Assembly: GCA_002205965.3 (NCBI GenBank)
Contig: NADL03000613.1
Span: 1,174,833 to 1,238,832 of the forward strand
Source: Kappaphycus alvarezii
Lineage: Eukaryota > Rhodophyta > Florideophyceae > Gigartinales > Solieriaceae
Direction of reading: 5' to 3'
DNA length: 64,000 nucleotides
The notes beneath the pieces are model-generated. The model saw only the letters and a program-made list of their open reading frames with translations, made no database searches and was not told where the DNA came from. Shown here piece by piece: positions 1-10,454 of this stretch. Numbering within the stretch: position 1 is the first letter of the stretch; the number at the start of each line of letters is the position of its first letter. A program made the translations under genes and the position numbers.

Positions 1-1161
1 CTTGGGTCTGGAGTTGATTCTGAACTTCCTACTACTCCGGACTTGACTTGAAATTGTCTGCCAACTTGCTTGACCTCCACAAGAGGAAGCGGTTTATTCA
101 GCTTATATAGACTTTTTGGGTATCCCTAAAGTCTCAAAGAAACATACTAAGAACCATAAAATGCATCAAATGGAATCGTGTGAACGAGAAAGACTAACAG
201 CAGATACTATCAGGATAAATATCTAGATTATTTCCTTAATATCTTATTCCTCTACATCAGAGCCAAATAGTTCCCCCAAAATATCCATTCCACCCAGACA
301 TTCCACACAAATATCCGCGAACGGCTTAGAATTCTCCATTGCCTCCTGTGAAATATCTGGACCACTGAGGACGTCCCCATCCGGTTCCGGAGTCGGAACC
401 ACCTGGTCCATATTTTCTGGCCCCTTCCCCACTAATCCAGCACTTCCATGTCTCCCTCCCCCTCATCCTCCTCTTCCTCCTCTTCTATTCTCTCTTCATC
501 CTCGTCAGAAGAGTCAGAGATCACAATACTCCCTCAGTCTCCCCTCCTTTCTCCATGCGAGCCCCCCGCCGTTATACACTAGTGATTCCCACGGATCCAC
601 CTAGTCCTCCTCTTCATCCTCCTCATCCTTCTCTTCATCTATCTCCTCTTCTCCCTCCTCCTCCTCCTCTGCCTCTTCTGCCGGCTCGAAGCAGTTACGG
701 CGGACCCACTCCCGAACGCGTTCCCGGTCCAACCTTCTACAGTAATCATCGTAGTCGGTTGGACCATTTGCCATCAGGGCCAAAGCGTTGAGTGGACGAC
801 GGCCTCGGGATGACTTGGTGATGGTGAGGTAAGGACGGAGTTTGGTCAAGTTAAGGGCTAAAAGAAGGGGTGAGCCGATGGGATAGTTAATGGCGGGGGG
901 TTGCCTCAACAACGTCGACTTCGAAGTTTAAATACTGCGACGTCTTCGAAAAGTATGTCGACCTTGGACGTGTACAGTAATGACATCTAGTAATGACACT
1001 GTGTCTTAAAATGAAAAATCAACTCATGAATTTGCCACACTTATCTAAATTAAAAATATCTTGCAAATTCAGGAACTGCAAAAAATATCTTGCAAATCCC
1101 GATACTGCATCCAAATTTGGTCCTCTAGATTTTTTTTCGTGTGCGAATTTTGCACACATCA
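1..1161 (-). mobile_element. Gypsy-type LTR, left arm, cut by window edge
   Basis: Minus-strand LTR, the arm copy of the complete solo LTR at 19139-20498. Its U3 terminus ends in CA (1160-1161) and is followed by GGGTG (1162-1166), the complement of the CACCC duplication seen on both sides of the right-arm copy. The R-U5 end lies beyond the window start. It contains TTTAAATA at 927-934 (an upstream TATA-like box on the minus strand), the acidic ORF remnant, and CTTATATA at 102-109 (the downstream box). It sits in the zinc-knuckle region of RT-A. Confidence 0.88.
244..774 (-). pseudogene. LTR-encoded acidic protein, broken (left-arm LTR)
   Basis: Remnant of the U3-encoded acidic ORF, read from an ATG at 774 (residues MANGPTDYDDY) through a Glu/Asp tract to a C-terminus reading MDILGELFGSDVEE at 244. 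The frame is interrupted after the first acidic block by a TAG where related LTRs have the Trp codon of an EWVxPxLVY motif, and by further shifts. The right-arm copy at 19526-20052 has the same TAG, so the lesion predates the inverted duplication. No known family is recognised; see the intact copy at 54620-55282. Confidence 0.75.
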
Positions 1162-3571
1162 GGGTGTCTCAGTGGTAGCAGTTGAGGGGCATGGAGTCAT
1201 CATACACTGGCAGTCCGAGGTGACGGCGGAACATTGTCTGCCAGTGTGTGTGTGCACCTTCGTAGCTGCCGTGGTGTGAGCGAAGAGAAACGCCGAAGCG
1301 GGGCTGCGGCGGAACGCTAAGCCACGGATGCGATTTCGAATGTAGGCGTCGCTATTGGCAGTTGGGTTTGAGGCATTCGCCGAGGATTCGTCCTGCCAAT
1401 GTACTCTTGCCCGCACCTCTTGCTGCACCCGTTTGAGAAGGGTTAGAGTGTTGGTGGGTGAAGCAGCTAGAGTTGGAGGGTCAAGGGTCAAGCCTGACGG
1501 AGGAGGAAGGACCGGTCGCCGCGGAAGCGGCCAGAATCTAGTGCACAAGGACGCGGCGTGGCGTATGCGGATGTCCGCTGCCGTGCGGGCGCAGCATCAA
1601 TGATGCTGGCGGCGGCTGCGCCGTGGAGGAACGAGGCGGTCTTTCGAATCCCTGACCGCCGAAGTGCATGGGGAGGCAGACTTGGTCCCAGGCTCGGTCC
1701 GTGAGTGCGATGCCATGTAACTTTTCATATGATGACCGTTGCAGATCATCAAATTCTTCTGCAGCGGACTCAGCTAAGCGCGGATCTGAGAGCTTGAATG
1801 CATGCGATAGGAGGCATGCAGAGACACAGATCCGGTGCATGTGGAACCGGGCGCGAGCGTCGCGGACCAGCAGGAGGCGGTCCAGGGTGCGGCGGCACTG
1901 AGCGATCTTGGACCGGAGAAAACTCTCCGTGAACGTTTTGTTGCCAATGGGGGCCCCTAGCCCCTAGCCCCTAGAAGCGGAAAGCCGCCCCGCGAGTATT
2001 CTGCTAGAGGGAATCCCGCCAAGAGGGCTGCTCGATCCGGGGGCATGACGTGAGGCCAATATATGCTTGTCTTACGTGGGTTGGCATGGAAGCCAACCGT
2101 GGGACCATCTCGGGCGAGGAGCCTGAACGCCTGATGGATGCCGCCAAGGCTCCCGACGATCTTGCCGTCATCGGCGAACCATTGGTAGAGAGCAATGTTG
2201 GGGATCTCAGCAACCCGACGGATGAGGGGTTAGATCGTTAGCGAGAACAACAACATGCTGGCCGGGTCACCCTGTTGGGTGCCCTGGGCACTTAGTATGA
2301 CGGTGCGATCCCGGTTCGGGACAAGCAATGGCGGTTGCATTCGGCCGTAGATCATGTTTGCGAAGCGGGCTAGCGAGGGGGCGAGCATAGGTAGGTGGTC
2401 CAGCATAGACTGCCGACCAACACGGTTAAAGGCGTTGTTGGCGTTTATGAGGACCGTGGCGACATTCGGGGTGGCGGAGAAGCGGCGTAGTGTGGTGTGG
2501 GTGTCGTGGACAACAGAGTCCAATCCGACTTTATCACCGTTGGCCGTCTGATGCGGCGACATAACCGATTGTAAATTATTGCGGCCGGGAGCAGTGCCTT
2601 CGTCACTATCCTGCGGAGCACAGACCTGATGGCGATTGGCGGACCTTGTCGGGAGTCGGCTGGAGCGGAGGAGCGTCGCCGCTGCCACGAGGGGAGCACA
2701 GCGTCCAGGAGTTCCCCCGTGCGAGCCAGGAAACGAGCTGTGTCAGGACACGCAGACCGGTCACACCGGCTTAAGGACTGACGCGAGCCTTAACGAGAAG
2801 GTGGAACCAGCAGGACGGCGTTCGTTCGGGTCCGGCGGTGGTGTCCCGCGGTCCGTGTTCCACAGCAGCCTCGGTGATGCACGGGGCGGCGGGAGTCGTC
2901 CTTCCGAGAGCGGCGAGACAGGGCGCGGCGGGGACGGGTGCAGATCCCGGAGCCGTTGAATCGTCGCCGGGTCCTTGACTTCAGCGAGCGGGCCTCTGGA
3001 GGGCGCGTATGGCCTTACCGTATCGGGCATCAGCAGCGCAAAGGGCCTCTGCACGACAGGCGCGCCCGTTGTCGGCGGGGACAGTTGGGCAACACAACGT
3101 GTCTCCTTCCCACCATTCAAGCCGAGCTTGATGAGCTGCGAGAGCTTCGGCCCAGAGTGCTCCCCACTGTGAGTCTGTGTGCGCACGACGGAGGCGTTTT
3201 CGGAGGGCGATCCGTTGGCTCTTGGGGTCCCGCCATCCGCGCTCTCCCCGAAGACAGCGATGGAGGACAGCCATGGGCAACATGTGAAGGGGAACGTTTG
3301 GGGGAACGTTTGGGTGTTTTACTGTTGGAAGATATTTCCGACCTATCCATGGTTTTCCAGACAACCGCAATCGACTCAAAAAGGGTATACCTACAGCGTA
3401 ATGGGAAGGAACTACGCTTCCTAAAATGCTACCTTGATTTGTTTTACTGTTGGAAGATATTTCCGACCTATCCCATGGTTTTCCAGACAACCGCAATCGA
3501 CTCAACAAGGTATACCTACAGCGTAATGGGGAATGCCTGTGGAGGTGAAGGAATGCTCACCACGTGCATAC
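1162..3571 (-). pseudogene. RT-A non-LTR retrotransposon, RT region (left arm)
   Basis: Minus-strand remnant of a LINE-like ORF, mirror of 16729-19138. Recognisable pieces in order are an N-terminal segment with ALCADARYGKAIRAL (about 3000-3070), a polymerase start with TPDKVRPIAIRS (about 2620-2650), INANNAFNRVG (about 2420-2450), AQGTQQGDPAS (about 2260-2290) and WFADDGKIVG (about 2160-2190), the catalytic YADD-type box. Several frameshifts and a stop after MLLFSLTI break it; the stop is shared with the right arm. Downstream the ORF is cut by the LTR at 1161; upstream it is cut by gypsy element 3 and resumes at 8860. Class assignment rests on RT motifs and on the endonuclease seen in sister copies. 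Confidence 0.8.
3309..3540 (+). repeat. Short dispersed repeat, two tandem units
   Basis: Two consecutive copies of a unit of about 100-128 bp that begins GGGTGTTTTACTGTTGGAAG and contains CCATGGTTTTCCAGACAACC and GGGTATACCTACAG. It interrupts the RT-A ORF: the other RT-A copies near 22860 and 33480 read through at this point. The mirrored pair is at 16752-17010. Related copies recur at 9340, 14718, 16184, 21027, 21661, 21972, 44711, 45010 and 45360. No coding capacity and no clear terminal inverted repeats were seen. Confidence 0.8.
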
Positions 3572-4159
3572 TGATAGGGGTAAATCGTGGGGAGAACAGA
3601 TACTCAGAACCAACCACCCCAAGAAGGAGGTGTTGCAAGCGACAAAAGTGCTACCGTGGTATAGTTGAACGAACGAAAAGGAGTGTATAGGGACGACAGT
3701 TGAATGGGCTACAAGCAAGTATGGAAGGGGCAGGTCTACCACCTATGCTTAGTGACTAGGGTAAAATAAATGCTTCTTGGGTCTGAAGTTGACTCTCAAC
3801 TTCCTAACTATTTGGGACTGAGCTTAAGCTGTCTGCCAACTTCCTTTATGCTTTGTGTTTGACTTAACTTGTTGAGCGCCCCGCTCGGGTATGCTGGCTC
3901 CCAAGTAGTCCTACCATTTCATGCAAACAGCCCCTTATATAGAGTTTTCAACCTCACATTCTGTAGCACCTATACAGTACCTATGTGCCAAATCTGCACC
4001 GCCACAGTACAGTGCAAAGCATCCCTCTAAAAATATTTAGAAATATAATTGTAAGTACAGTGCCAACTCAGCCAGCGCAGCATGCCAACTCAGCCAGCAC
4101 AGCATGCCAACTCGGCCAGCGCAGCATGCCAAGGAATATCTACAATTTTCATTATATCA
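3572..4159 (-). repeat. 3' LTR of gypsy element 3
   Basis: 588-bp LTR running from TGATAGGGG to ATTATATCA on the plus strand. 3572 to about 3846 is homologous to the U5/R end of the long LTRs of elements 1 and 2. From about 3847 the sequence is unrelated. A TTATATAG block near 3934 gives CTATATAA on the minus strand, the probable TATA box. Three 22-bp tandem units TGCCAACTCAGCCAGCGCAGCA fill 4061-4126 in U3. Confidence 0.93.
4061..4126. repeat. 22-bp x3 tandem repeat in U3 of element 3
   Basis: Three near-perfect 22-bp units, repeated in the other LTR at about 8762-8825 with one unit two bases shorter. Its place upstream of the TATA-like box in LTR orientation makes an enhancer-type role possible; this is inference only. 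Confidence 0.85.
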
Positions 4160-7100
4160 CGCCCCCTCGCTCAAGACGAACGTCCCGACTCGTCATCATT
4201 CTTCTTCTGTTTCTATTAATGTAAGTTGCCTTATTGTTAAAACATGAGGCCTTTCAAACGAATAGTGATGCAGTTGATTATCTATAATATATTCCAAAAA
4301 GTAGGTGCGCGTTTGATAGTTCCAATCATCTTTTTGGCTTTCATGTTTGACATAAGAGCGTAGTCGAGATCTGTCTTGAGCTGAATCCCTTTCTCTTCCA
4401 AGAAACGAAGCAGTGAAGTTGCAGTAAAACAAAGGGCGTTATCCGAGATGATCCTTTTGGAAGGCCAAACGGTTCAATTATTTCTTTTTCGATGAATTTC
4501 AGTACCACCTCAGCATTTGCCTCCTCAACTGCAACTGCTATTGGCCATCCAGTAAGATGTTCCACCCCTATAAGGAGATATTTGTTTCCGGAAGATGTTT
4601 CCTTGAACGGGCCCGCAAAGTCAATTGAGAAGGTTTCAAAGAGACCGGAAACTGGAAAACTTAGAGTTGTCTTATACTTCCGTATTGGAGTGAATTTTTG
4701 TCAGTTGTCGCAGCTTTTCACGAAATTATAGACGTCCTTATGGATACCGGGCCACCAGAATCTCTCAGTTACGAATTTTTTGGTTGTGTCGAGATCCCAA
4801 TGCCTTAACTTTTCATGGAAAGTCCTCAAGATCTTCATTCTTTCTTTCAAAGGGGCCAATAGTCGGGGACCGGCTTTAGTGTGCCGGAAGATTTTTCCAT
4901 TCCACAATGTAAAAGCCTTTTGATTCCTGCGTACCCAATTTCTATGTTCCAGATTAACCTTTAATTTCTAGTCCATCCAAGAACTTAATAAGTCCGTAAA
5001 TATTAGCTTCGTACTTTGTTTCGTTCGGCGCCTGCATCTCAGCAACTCCGATGATGTCCTCGGAAGCCTTTTCATTTGGACTCAGTGGATCCCTCAAGCG
5101 GGATAGGTAATCGGCGGGCTGATTATTGCGTCCGGGTCTATACACAATTTCAAACCGATATTCTGCGAAAATGTCGAGCCATCGGCCAAGCGGTGATGTA
5201 CATCCTTCTTTTGGAATGCTGTCTTAAGTGCCTGGTGATCAGTTATCAAGACAATGATAAAAGGTATACGCGAAACTTTTTCAGCGCGAAGACGACAGCT
5301 AGCGCTTCTTTCTCGCAGACTGAGTATCTCTTTTCCGCATCATTCAGAGTTCGGCTTGCGAATTGAACAGGTGTAGTCTTCCTTACTTAATTTCAGGCTG
5401 TACGCATCTATTCTCCACCACAGTCTTGACATGCGATATGTGCTGATCCAAGGTTTTTGAGAATATCACACATCATATAAACTCTTGCAAATGGAAGTCC
5501 TTTCAAAACCTCGTTCATCATTCTTTGGAATGTAGCTGGGGCATTCATGAGACCAAAAGGCATCACTTCGAACCTGAATGTACCGGCTTTGCTGGTAAAA
5601 GTTGTTATTTCCTTACATTTTTCATCTAATGGAATCTGCCAATAACCAGTGTAAAGATCAATTGAGGTGAAGTATCTCCCGTCCTTCAAGTCCTCGAGGA
5701 TTTCCTCCATGTTCGGAATCGGAAATCGATCGGGTATCATTCTCTGGTTTTCGGTAATCGACGCAAAAACGCAGCTTTCCATCCTTCTTTGGTGCGACCA
5801 CAACTGGAAATGACCATGGGGATGAAACTGGCCGAATATATCATTTTCCAGCATACTTGTAACATTGAGATCATATTTTGGCGGTTGACGTCTAGGCCTG
5901 TGGTAAATTGGTTGAGTATCGGTAAGTTCAAATGAGTGAGTGACCGGTACACTTGCTTGTCTTAAATCTGATACACTCCATGCAATTACTTCGGAAGATG
6001 CTAACATGCCGGATATTTTCAGTGAGGCGGCGGCGGGAAGGTGCTGCACTTTTCCTTGGATTTCTGCCATTTGGCGCCCTTTTTCTTCTTGATTCTCAAC
6101 CTCAATATTTTGAAGGACCTTTTCCGGCGTGCTCACATCTTCAGATATGGAATCCGATATATTCCTGTTTTCCTTGCAATTGTAATCTTCTTTCATGCTC
6201 CGAATTCCGTCCTTTGATTCGATATTATCGCAAAAAGAAACACATTCAGGTGTCACACCTACCCTAGAATTCCAGTCTTCATCTGTTTCAAACCCAGAAT
6301 CATAATCATCCCATGCCATGTTCAGTATCCCCCGAGCGTACCCTTCTCCACTTCCGAAAGTGTTAGTTGGTTCGAAATCTTCGCTGTCATAGCTAGAAGT
6401 GAAATCTTCACTGTCCGTTTCTTTCAAATCTACCGGATGTGTGCTTTTGTCGAAATCCAGGGGCATCTTCACGGTTCTGCCGTCAACATTAACTGAAACG
6501 ATTTGGTTGCCCAAGTCAATGCAGGTCCCTAGTCTTTCCATGGTAGGGCAGCCAATGATTGCATCGAAAGGGAGATCAGGCATGACAAGAAAGTCTAAAT
6601 CAACTTTAGAGTCCCCAAAGAACACGGAAACCTTGTCAACAGTGCCCATGCATTTTGATACGGTTCCATCCGCCACAGTTATTCTTCGAGTAGTTGGAAT
6701 AATTTCATAGATCTGTCACCAAAGTTTCTGAAATAACAGCGCCCGAATCGAAAAGAGCTTGGGTTTGCATTCCCAATACTTTGACTGGTACTAGTTTAAG
6801 ACGTCTTGGTGCTGTCGAGGCCGATTGAAGAAACAGTTTCTTACCCTTAGCGGACTTATTAGACCTGATAATTTTTTTGAGTTCTTTCCTCGCGTCCTCT
6901 GCGTCGCCCCTCAAAAGTTGACCAAACGTTATCCCAGTTGGGGCTGATGCAAGCTCAGCCACCAAATTGTACTTCTTCACATATTCTAGTACGTCCTTTG
7001 GGATATTCTTAAATTTCTTACTCTTTTTCGTCTTCTTGGCCGGAGTGACTCCACTCCTGGAACAACTTGATCAGACCTCTTGGTTCGAGGAGGTACAGGT

Positions 7101-8183
7101 GCTGGGATATGTTCCAGCATTCCATAATCTAGCCTAGGTTTCTTCGATAAAATGTTCCCTTCCCCATCCCTTTTTGTCACATTGACTTGACTGATTTCTT
7201 CAGCGATGGATACGTTACCGGCATCCGTCAACTTGTGATCCTTTCTGTTTTGTAAGATTTTCATCTCTGGTCCTGACTCGCTCCTTGCGTCCGATAAATT
7301 TGCTTTCTGTTGTCTTTAGACCAGCAGTTACTTTCATGATGCCCATATCGACCGCACTTTCCACAACGAGTGTTTCTATGTGGATTATCAGGACACCTAT
7401 TTGCAAAGTGTCCAGGCTTGTGACAGTAGGAACAGACTTCTGCGGCCTTGGGGCCCCAGACTGGTTCTTCTTAATGGTAAGAGTAAGGCTTTCCAACTGC
7501 GAGGTTATCATGTCAAGTCGATTATCGAATCGGGTTTCCAACCTTTCTTCCAAGTTTTTGACATCGCTCCTGACTGATTCCAATGCTGCTGCGCTAGTCG
7601 CTGGCCTTTGATAATTCTTTTCAGGATGTACGATAGATAGATGTGCGGGTTTCCCTCGGTATCACTCAGTGACTGAAACGTCTCCGAATTTTTGACAAAT
7701 TCTACTATGGTACCCTTCAGTTCATTAAAAGTGTGAGGGCCCTTGATGAGGAGGAAATCGGAGAGCCGCTTATCCCCCCATCGCCGCCTTACGCAGCATT
7801 CCGTACTTGGCTTGGGCGTTGAACCCAGCCTTTTCATAGAGATCACACAAGTATACCAATGAGCTTAACAAATCGTCGAAGTTGAGCCGGGCCTCTATGG
7901 CGGTACGAATCATCTCATCTGGTTCTACCTCCTTAGCATATTCTTTCACAAGCCACTCACATACCTCACCGAAGTTACGCCCATTCCCGTTAAGAGACCA
8001 CCCGTTGATAAACTTGGCCTTATATTTGTGCTTTGCGTCACCATGAAGATAGGCGAAGATACTTTCGGCCTTCTCTTCATCGCTCTTCTCACGCATCACA
8101 ACGTTGACATATGTATAGAGAAACTCCTCAACGTCTTCATTCTTGCCCCCTGTGAACGTTATACGAGCAGCGTTGAGATCCAT
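4160..8183 (-). pseudogene. Gag-pol of gypsy element 3, truncated
   Basis: Read from ATG at 8183 on the minus strand. Gag (about 8183-7300) has the same capsid-like region and two CCHC knuckles as element 2. Protease DSGA is near 6746. RT spans about 5990-5400 and RNase H about 5350-5000, both with indels; the catalytic region near 5470 reads YMMCDI where elements 1 and 2 have YIDDVV. Integrase runs from the HHCC module near 4900 to about 4300. The frame at the integrase KGIQLKT site (about 4390) is intact here, unlike elements 1 and 2. The reading frame breaks at 7780 (an extra C in a C run), near 6700, near 5470 and beyond 4360. Everything between integrase and the LTR is nearly gone, so the copy should be non-autonomous. 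Confidence 0.9.
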
Positions 8184-8272
8184 GATTACAGAAAAGAAAT
8201 CCCCTCGAATGGTTCCCTAAGACTGCTCAACTCGAATACCTCGGGTGCAACCCCCTCCACAAGAGTACCAAA

Positions 8273-8859
8273 TGATAGGGGTAAATCGTCGGGAGAAGAG
8301 ATTCAGAACCAACCACCCCAAGAAGGAGGTGTTGCAAGCGACAAAAGTGCTACCGTGGTATAGTTGAACGAACGAAAAGGAGTGTATAGGGAGACAGTTG
8401 AATGGGCTACAAGCAAGTATGGAAGGGGCAGGGTCTACCACCTATGCTTAGTGACTAGGGTAAAATAAATGCTTCTTGGGTCTGAAGTTGACTCTCAACT
8501 TCCTAACTATTTGGGACTGAGCTTGAAGCTGTCTGCCAACTTCCTTTATGCTTTGTGTTTGACTTAACTTGTTGAGCGCCCCGCTCGGGTATGCTGGCTC
8601 CCAAGTAGTCCTACCATTTCATGCAAACAGCCCCTTATATAGAGTTTTCAACCCTCACATTCTGTAGCACCTATACAGTACCTATGTGCCAAATCTGCAC
8701 CGCCACAGTACAGTGCAAAGCATCCCTCTAAAAATAATTAAAAATATAATTGTAAGTACAGTGCCAACTCAGCCAGCGCAGCATGCCAACTCAGCCAGCA
8801 GCATGCCAACTCGGCCAGCGCAGCATTGCCAAGGAATATCTACAATTTTCATTATATCA
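8273..8859 (-). repeat. 5' LTR of gypsy element 3
   Basis: 587-bp partner of the LTR at 3572-4159, differing by a few indels and substitutions. Just inside it, 8252-8270 reads CCCTCCACAAGAGTACCA, which on the minus strand is a TGGTACTCTTGTGG primer-binding site two bases from the LTR end, identical to elements 1 and 2. Confidence 0.93.
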
Positions 8860-9300
8860 CATACGACGAAGCTTTCACCAACTTGACAAAGAGCGGATAA
8901 ATTGGGTTAGGCAGGGAGCAGGGATATCTTGGAAGATATCCGTCTCGCGGTAGGGGTTAGAGAGGATTTCCAGGGAGTAGACAAGGGAAAGGCGCCGATG
9001 TATCATGCGGCGGGTGGACCGATTCCAGGGGTGGACCGTTCCATGGTGGGGAGGAGCGGCGTTAGGCCCACTGGCCCCTTGGCTGATGGAGGGGCTCCTC
9101 CACACCTTGGCATGCCGCCATCAACAGCTGCATGGAAACGGGTGAGGCGGACTCCTTACCCGTCGTTGCCGCGGAGGCGACTGCGGAGGAGAACGGCCGT
9201 GGGTCCCTTCTTCAAGAAACGTTCAACCCACCGGCCGTTATCCGCTCACATGTATTTACATCCCTTTTAGAACTTTCATTCTGCTGCATAGTTAATCGAA
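8860..9300 (-). pseudogene. RT-A N-terminal segment (left arm)
   Basis: Continuation of the RT-A copy at 1162-3571 across the element 3 insertion. On the minus strand it encodes a stretch reading ETDIFQDIPAPCLTQFI (about 8900-8950), matching EADIFQDIPTACVRHFV in the copies at 22740 and 33600. The function of this N-terminal part is unknown to me. Confidence 0.65.
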
Positions 9301-9339
9301 CGTCCAGCGGGCAGAAAATCTACTGCAGGAACTGAACTT

Positions 9340-9400
9340 GTTGTCTGGAAAAACTATGGGATACATCGGATATATCTTCTAAAAGTAAAACACCCAATTC
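9340..9400 (-). repeat. Short dispersed repeat, partial copy
   Basis: Minus-strand partial unit with GTTGTCTGGAAAAACTATGG and ATCTTCTAAAAGTAAAACAC, the mirror of 16184-16245 in the right arm. Confidence 0.7.
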
Positions 9401-9879
9401 TTCCCCCTAGAACTGAATTACCAGCAAGTAACGGTTCGATAGCTGCAACACGTATATGGACCCTTTCCCGGTACTTTCTTACATTTTGATCCTCTGTCGA
9501 CTCACACACGTTTCAGGGCATCTTTTCATCGGTAAAACGTCCACAGTTCCGATTGAGACCGTTGAAATACTCTGTATAGTACAGTACTGCGTCATCGCAC
9601 AATGGCCATATCGCCTCTCGTCACCCACCCAACCCTCATAGCCGCTAATGCCACACTCTAGTAAATCCCACATCATGCGCCACCGAGCCGCACGCGCCAA
9701 AATCACCAAATTCCAGAAACTGTCCCTCCATCGGACAAACTCCACATCCCACCCTTCGCTCCGTCCAAACCCGACGGTCAGTCCAAGCCGCCGCCCTTCC
9801 CTGAGCACATCACCCAAACTTGAACCCAAAACACACTGTTGCGAAGCACTTTACTACCCTTCGCAGCCCCACTGAACCC

Positions 9880-9887
9880 TATTTAAA
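9880..9887 (+). promoter_or_regulatory. TATA-like box TATTTAAA upstream of 97-codon ORF
   Basis: TATTTAAA in CCCTATTTAAATC, 255 bp before the ATG at 10142. The same octamer precedes the acidic LTR ORFs by 80-160 bp. The mirrored box in the right arm is at 15690-15697. Confidence 0.4.
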
Positions 9888-10141
9888 TCTCCACTAACTG
9901 CCCGGCCGATCCGCCACCACTTTCCACCCCACTCAAGCACCTCACCCTAGCCATCATCCAACTCTGCCCAAAGAAAAAACACCCTAGCGCCCCTTGTATC
10001 ACTCTGCTCCTTGCCCACATCATCTTTCTCACTCCTCCTGTCCTGCGCCCATCACATTCGCAAAATTATCCCTTCCTCTTTCGGTCTTTCGCTCCTGTTC
10101 GCCTTCCCCGGAAAACAGTCCCAAGCCAAAAAAGCCACGCA

Positions 10142-10360
10142 ATGCAAACAATGGATCAAGAAATTGAGAAATTGATCCGGGAGAACGAGGAAAGCTTGCG
10201 ATGCATGGTCGCGTCGGAACAGAACCCTGCCGCATGGAGCTTGCTACTCGAGCTGGAATCTGTCAAGACGAGTACAAGGCTATCCGGAAACAGGAGAGGA
10301 AGGATGCCAGCGGCTGCAATCAGAAAGGAGCGCAGACAGCACATGAAGAGGAGTTTCTAA
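10142..10360 (+). pseudogene. Charged coiled-coil-like ORF, frameshifted (left arm)
   Basis: Left-arm version of the 97-codon ORF at 15141-15434. It starts at the same ATG and matches for about 43 codons (MQTMDQEIEKLIRENEES). A missing base near 10268 and a rearranged GC stretch near 10310 then change the frame and end it at 72 codons. The flanking 9400-10454 holds no other recognisable gene. Confidence 0.5.
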
Positions 10361-10454
10361 GCAACGTACCAGTACGGGTATTCGGGAGGATACTGTTGCC
10401 GATACGTCCAGCTTGTTGCAAAATTTGCACTTTGACTTTGACAAGTAGGGTCCC

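Larger units (their letters stand above)
3572..8859 (-). mobile_element. Ty3/gypsy element 3, deleted, hybrid LTRs
   Basis: A complete LTR-to-LTR insertion on the minus strand with 5-bp duplications CATAC at 3567-3571 and 8860-8864. LTRs are 588 and 587 bp and start TG, end CA in element orientation. The internal region is about 4.1 kb against about 6.0 kb in elements 1 and 2, because the integrase C-terminus and the duplicated accessory domain are missing. Gag, protease and RT are very close to elements 1 and 2. The LTR differs: it shares about 275 bp of the R-U5 end but has an unrelated U3 of about 313 bp with no acidic ORF. Present in the left arm only. Confidence 0.93.
1..10454. repeat. 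Left arm of large inverted duplication
   Basis: Read as the reverse complement, this stretch matches 15122-20296 almost base for base, once gypsy element 3 (3572-8859) is removed. The interruption-free length is about 5.17 kb in both arms. The match ends sharply on the inner side at GGGTCCC (10448-10454), where an LTR begins. On the outer side the window edge cuts it, so the true arm may be longer. Differences seen are mostly single-base indels, for example one base missing near 10268 that frameshifts a small ORF. Shared contents are an LTR in a non-LTR retrotransposon, tandem short repeats and a 97-codon ORF segment. A duplication artefact of assembly is conceivable, but the arm-specific element 3 and the small differences argue for a real structure. 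Confidence 0.92.

Noticed and set aside
4061..4126. Regularly spaced repeats considered as a CRISPR array
   Set aside because: The 22-bp units are directly tandem with no spacers, lie in a retrotransposon U3, and the genome is eukaryotic.
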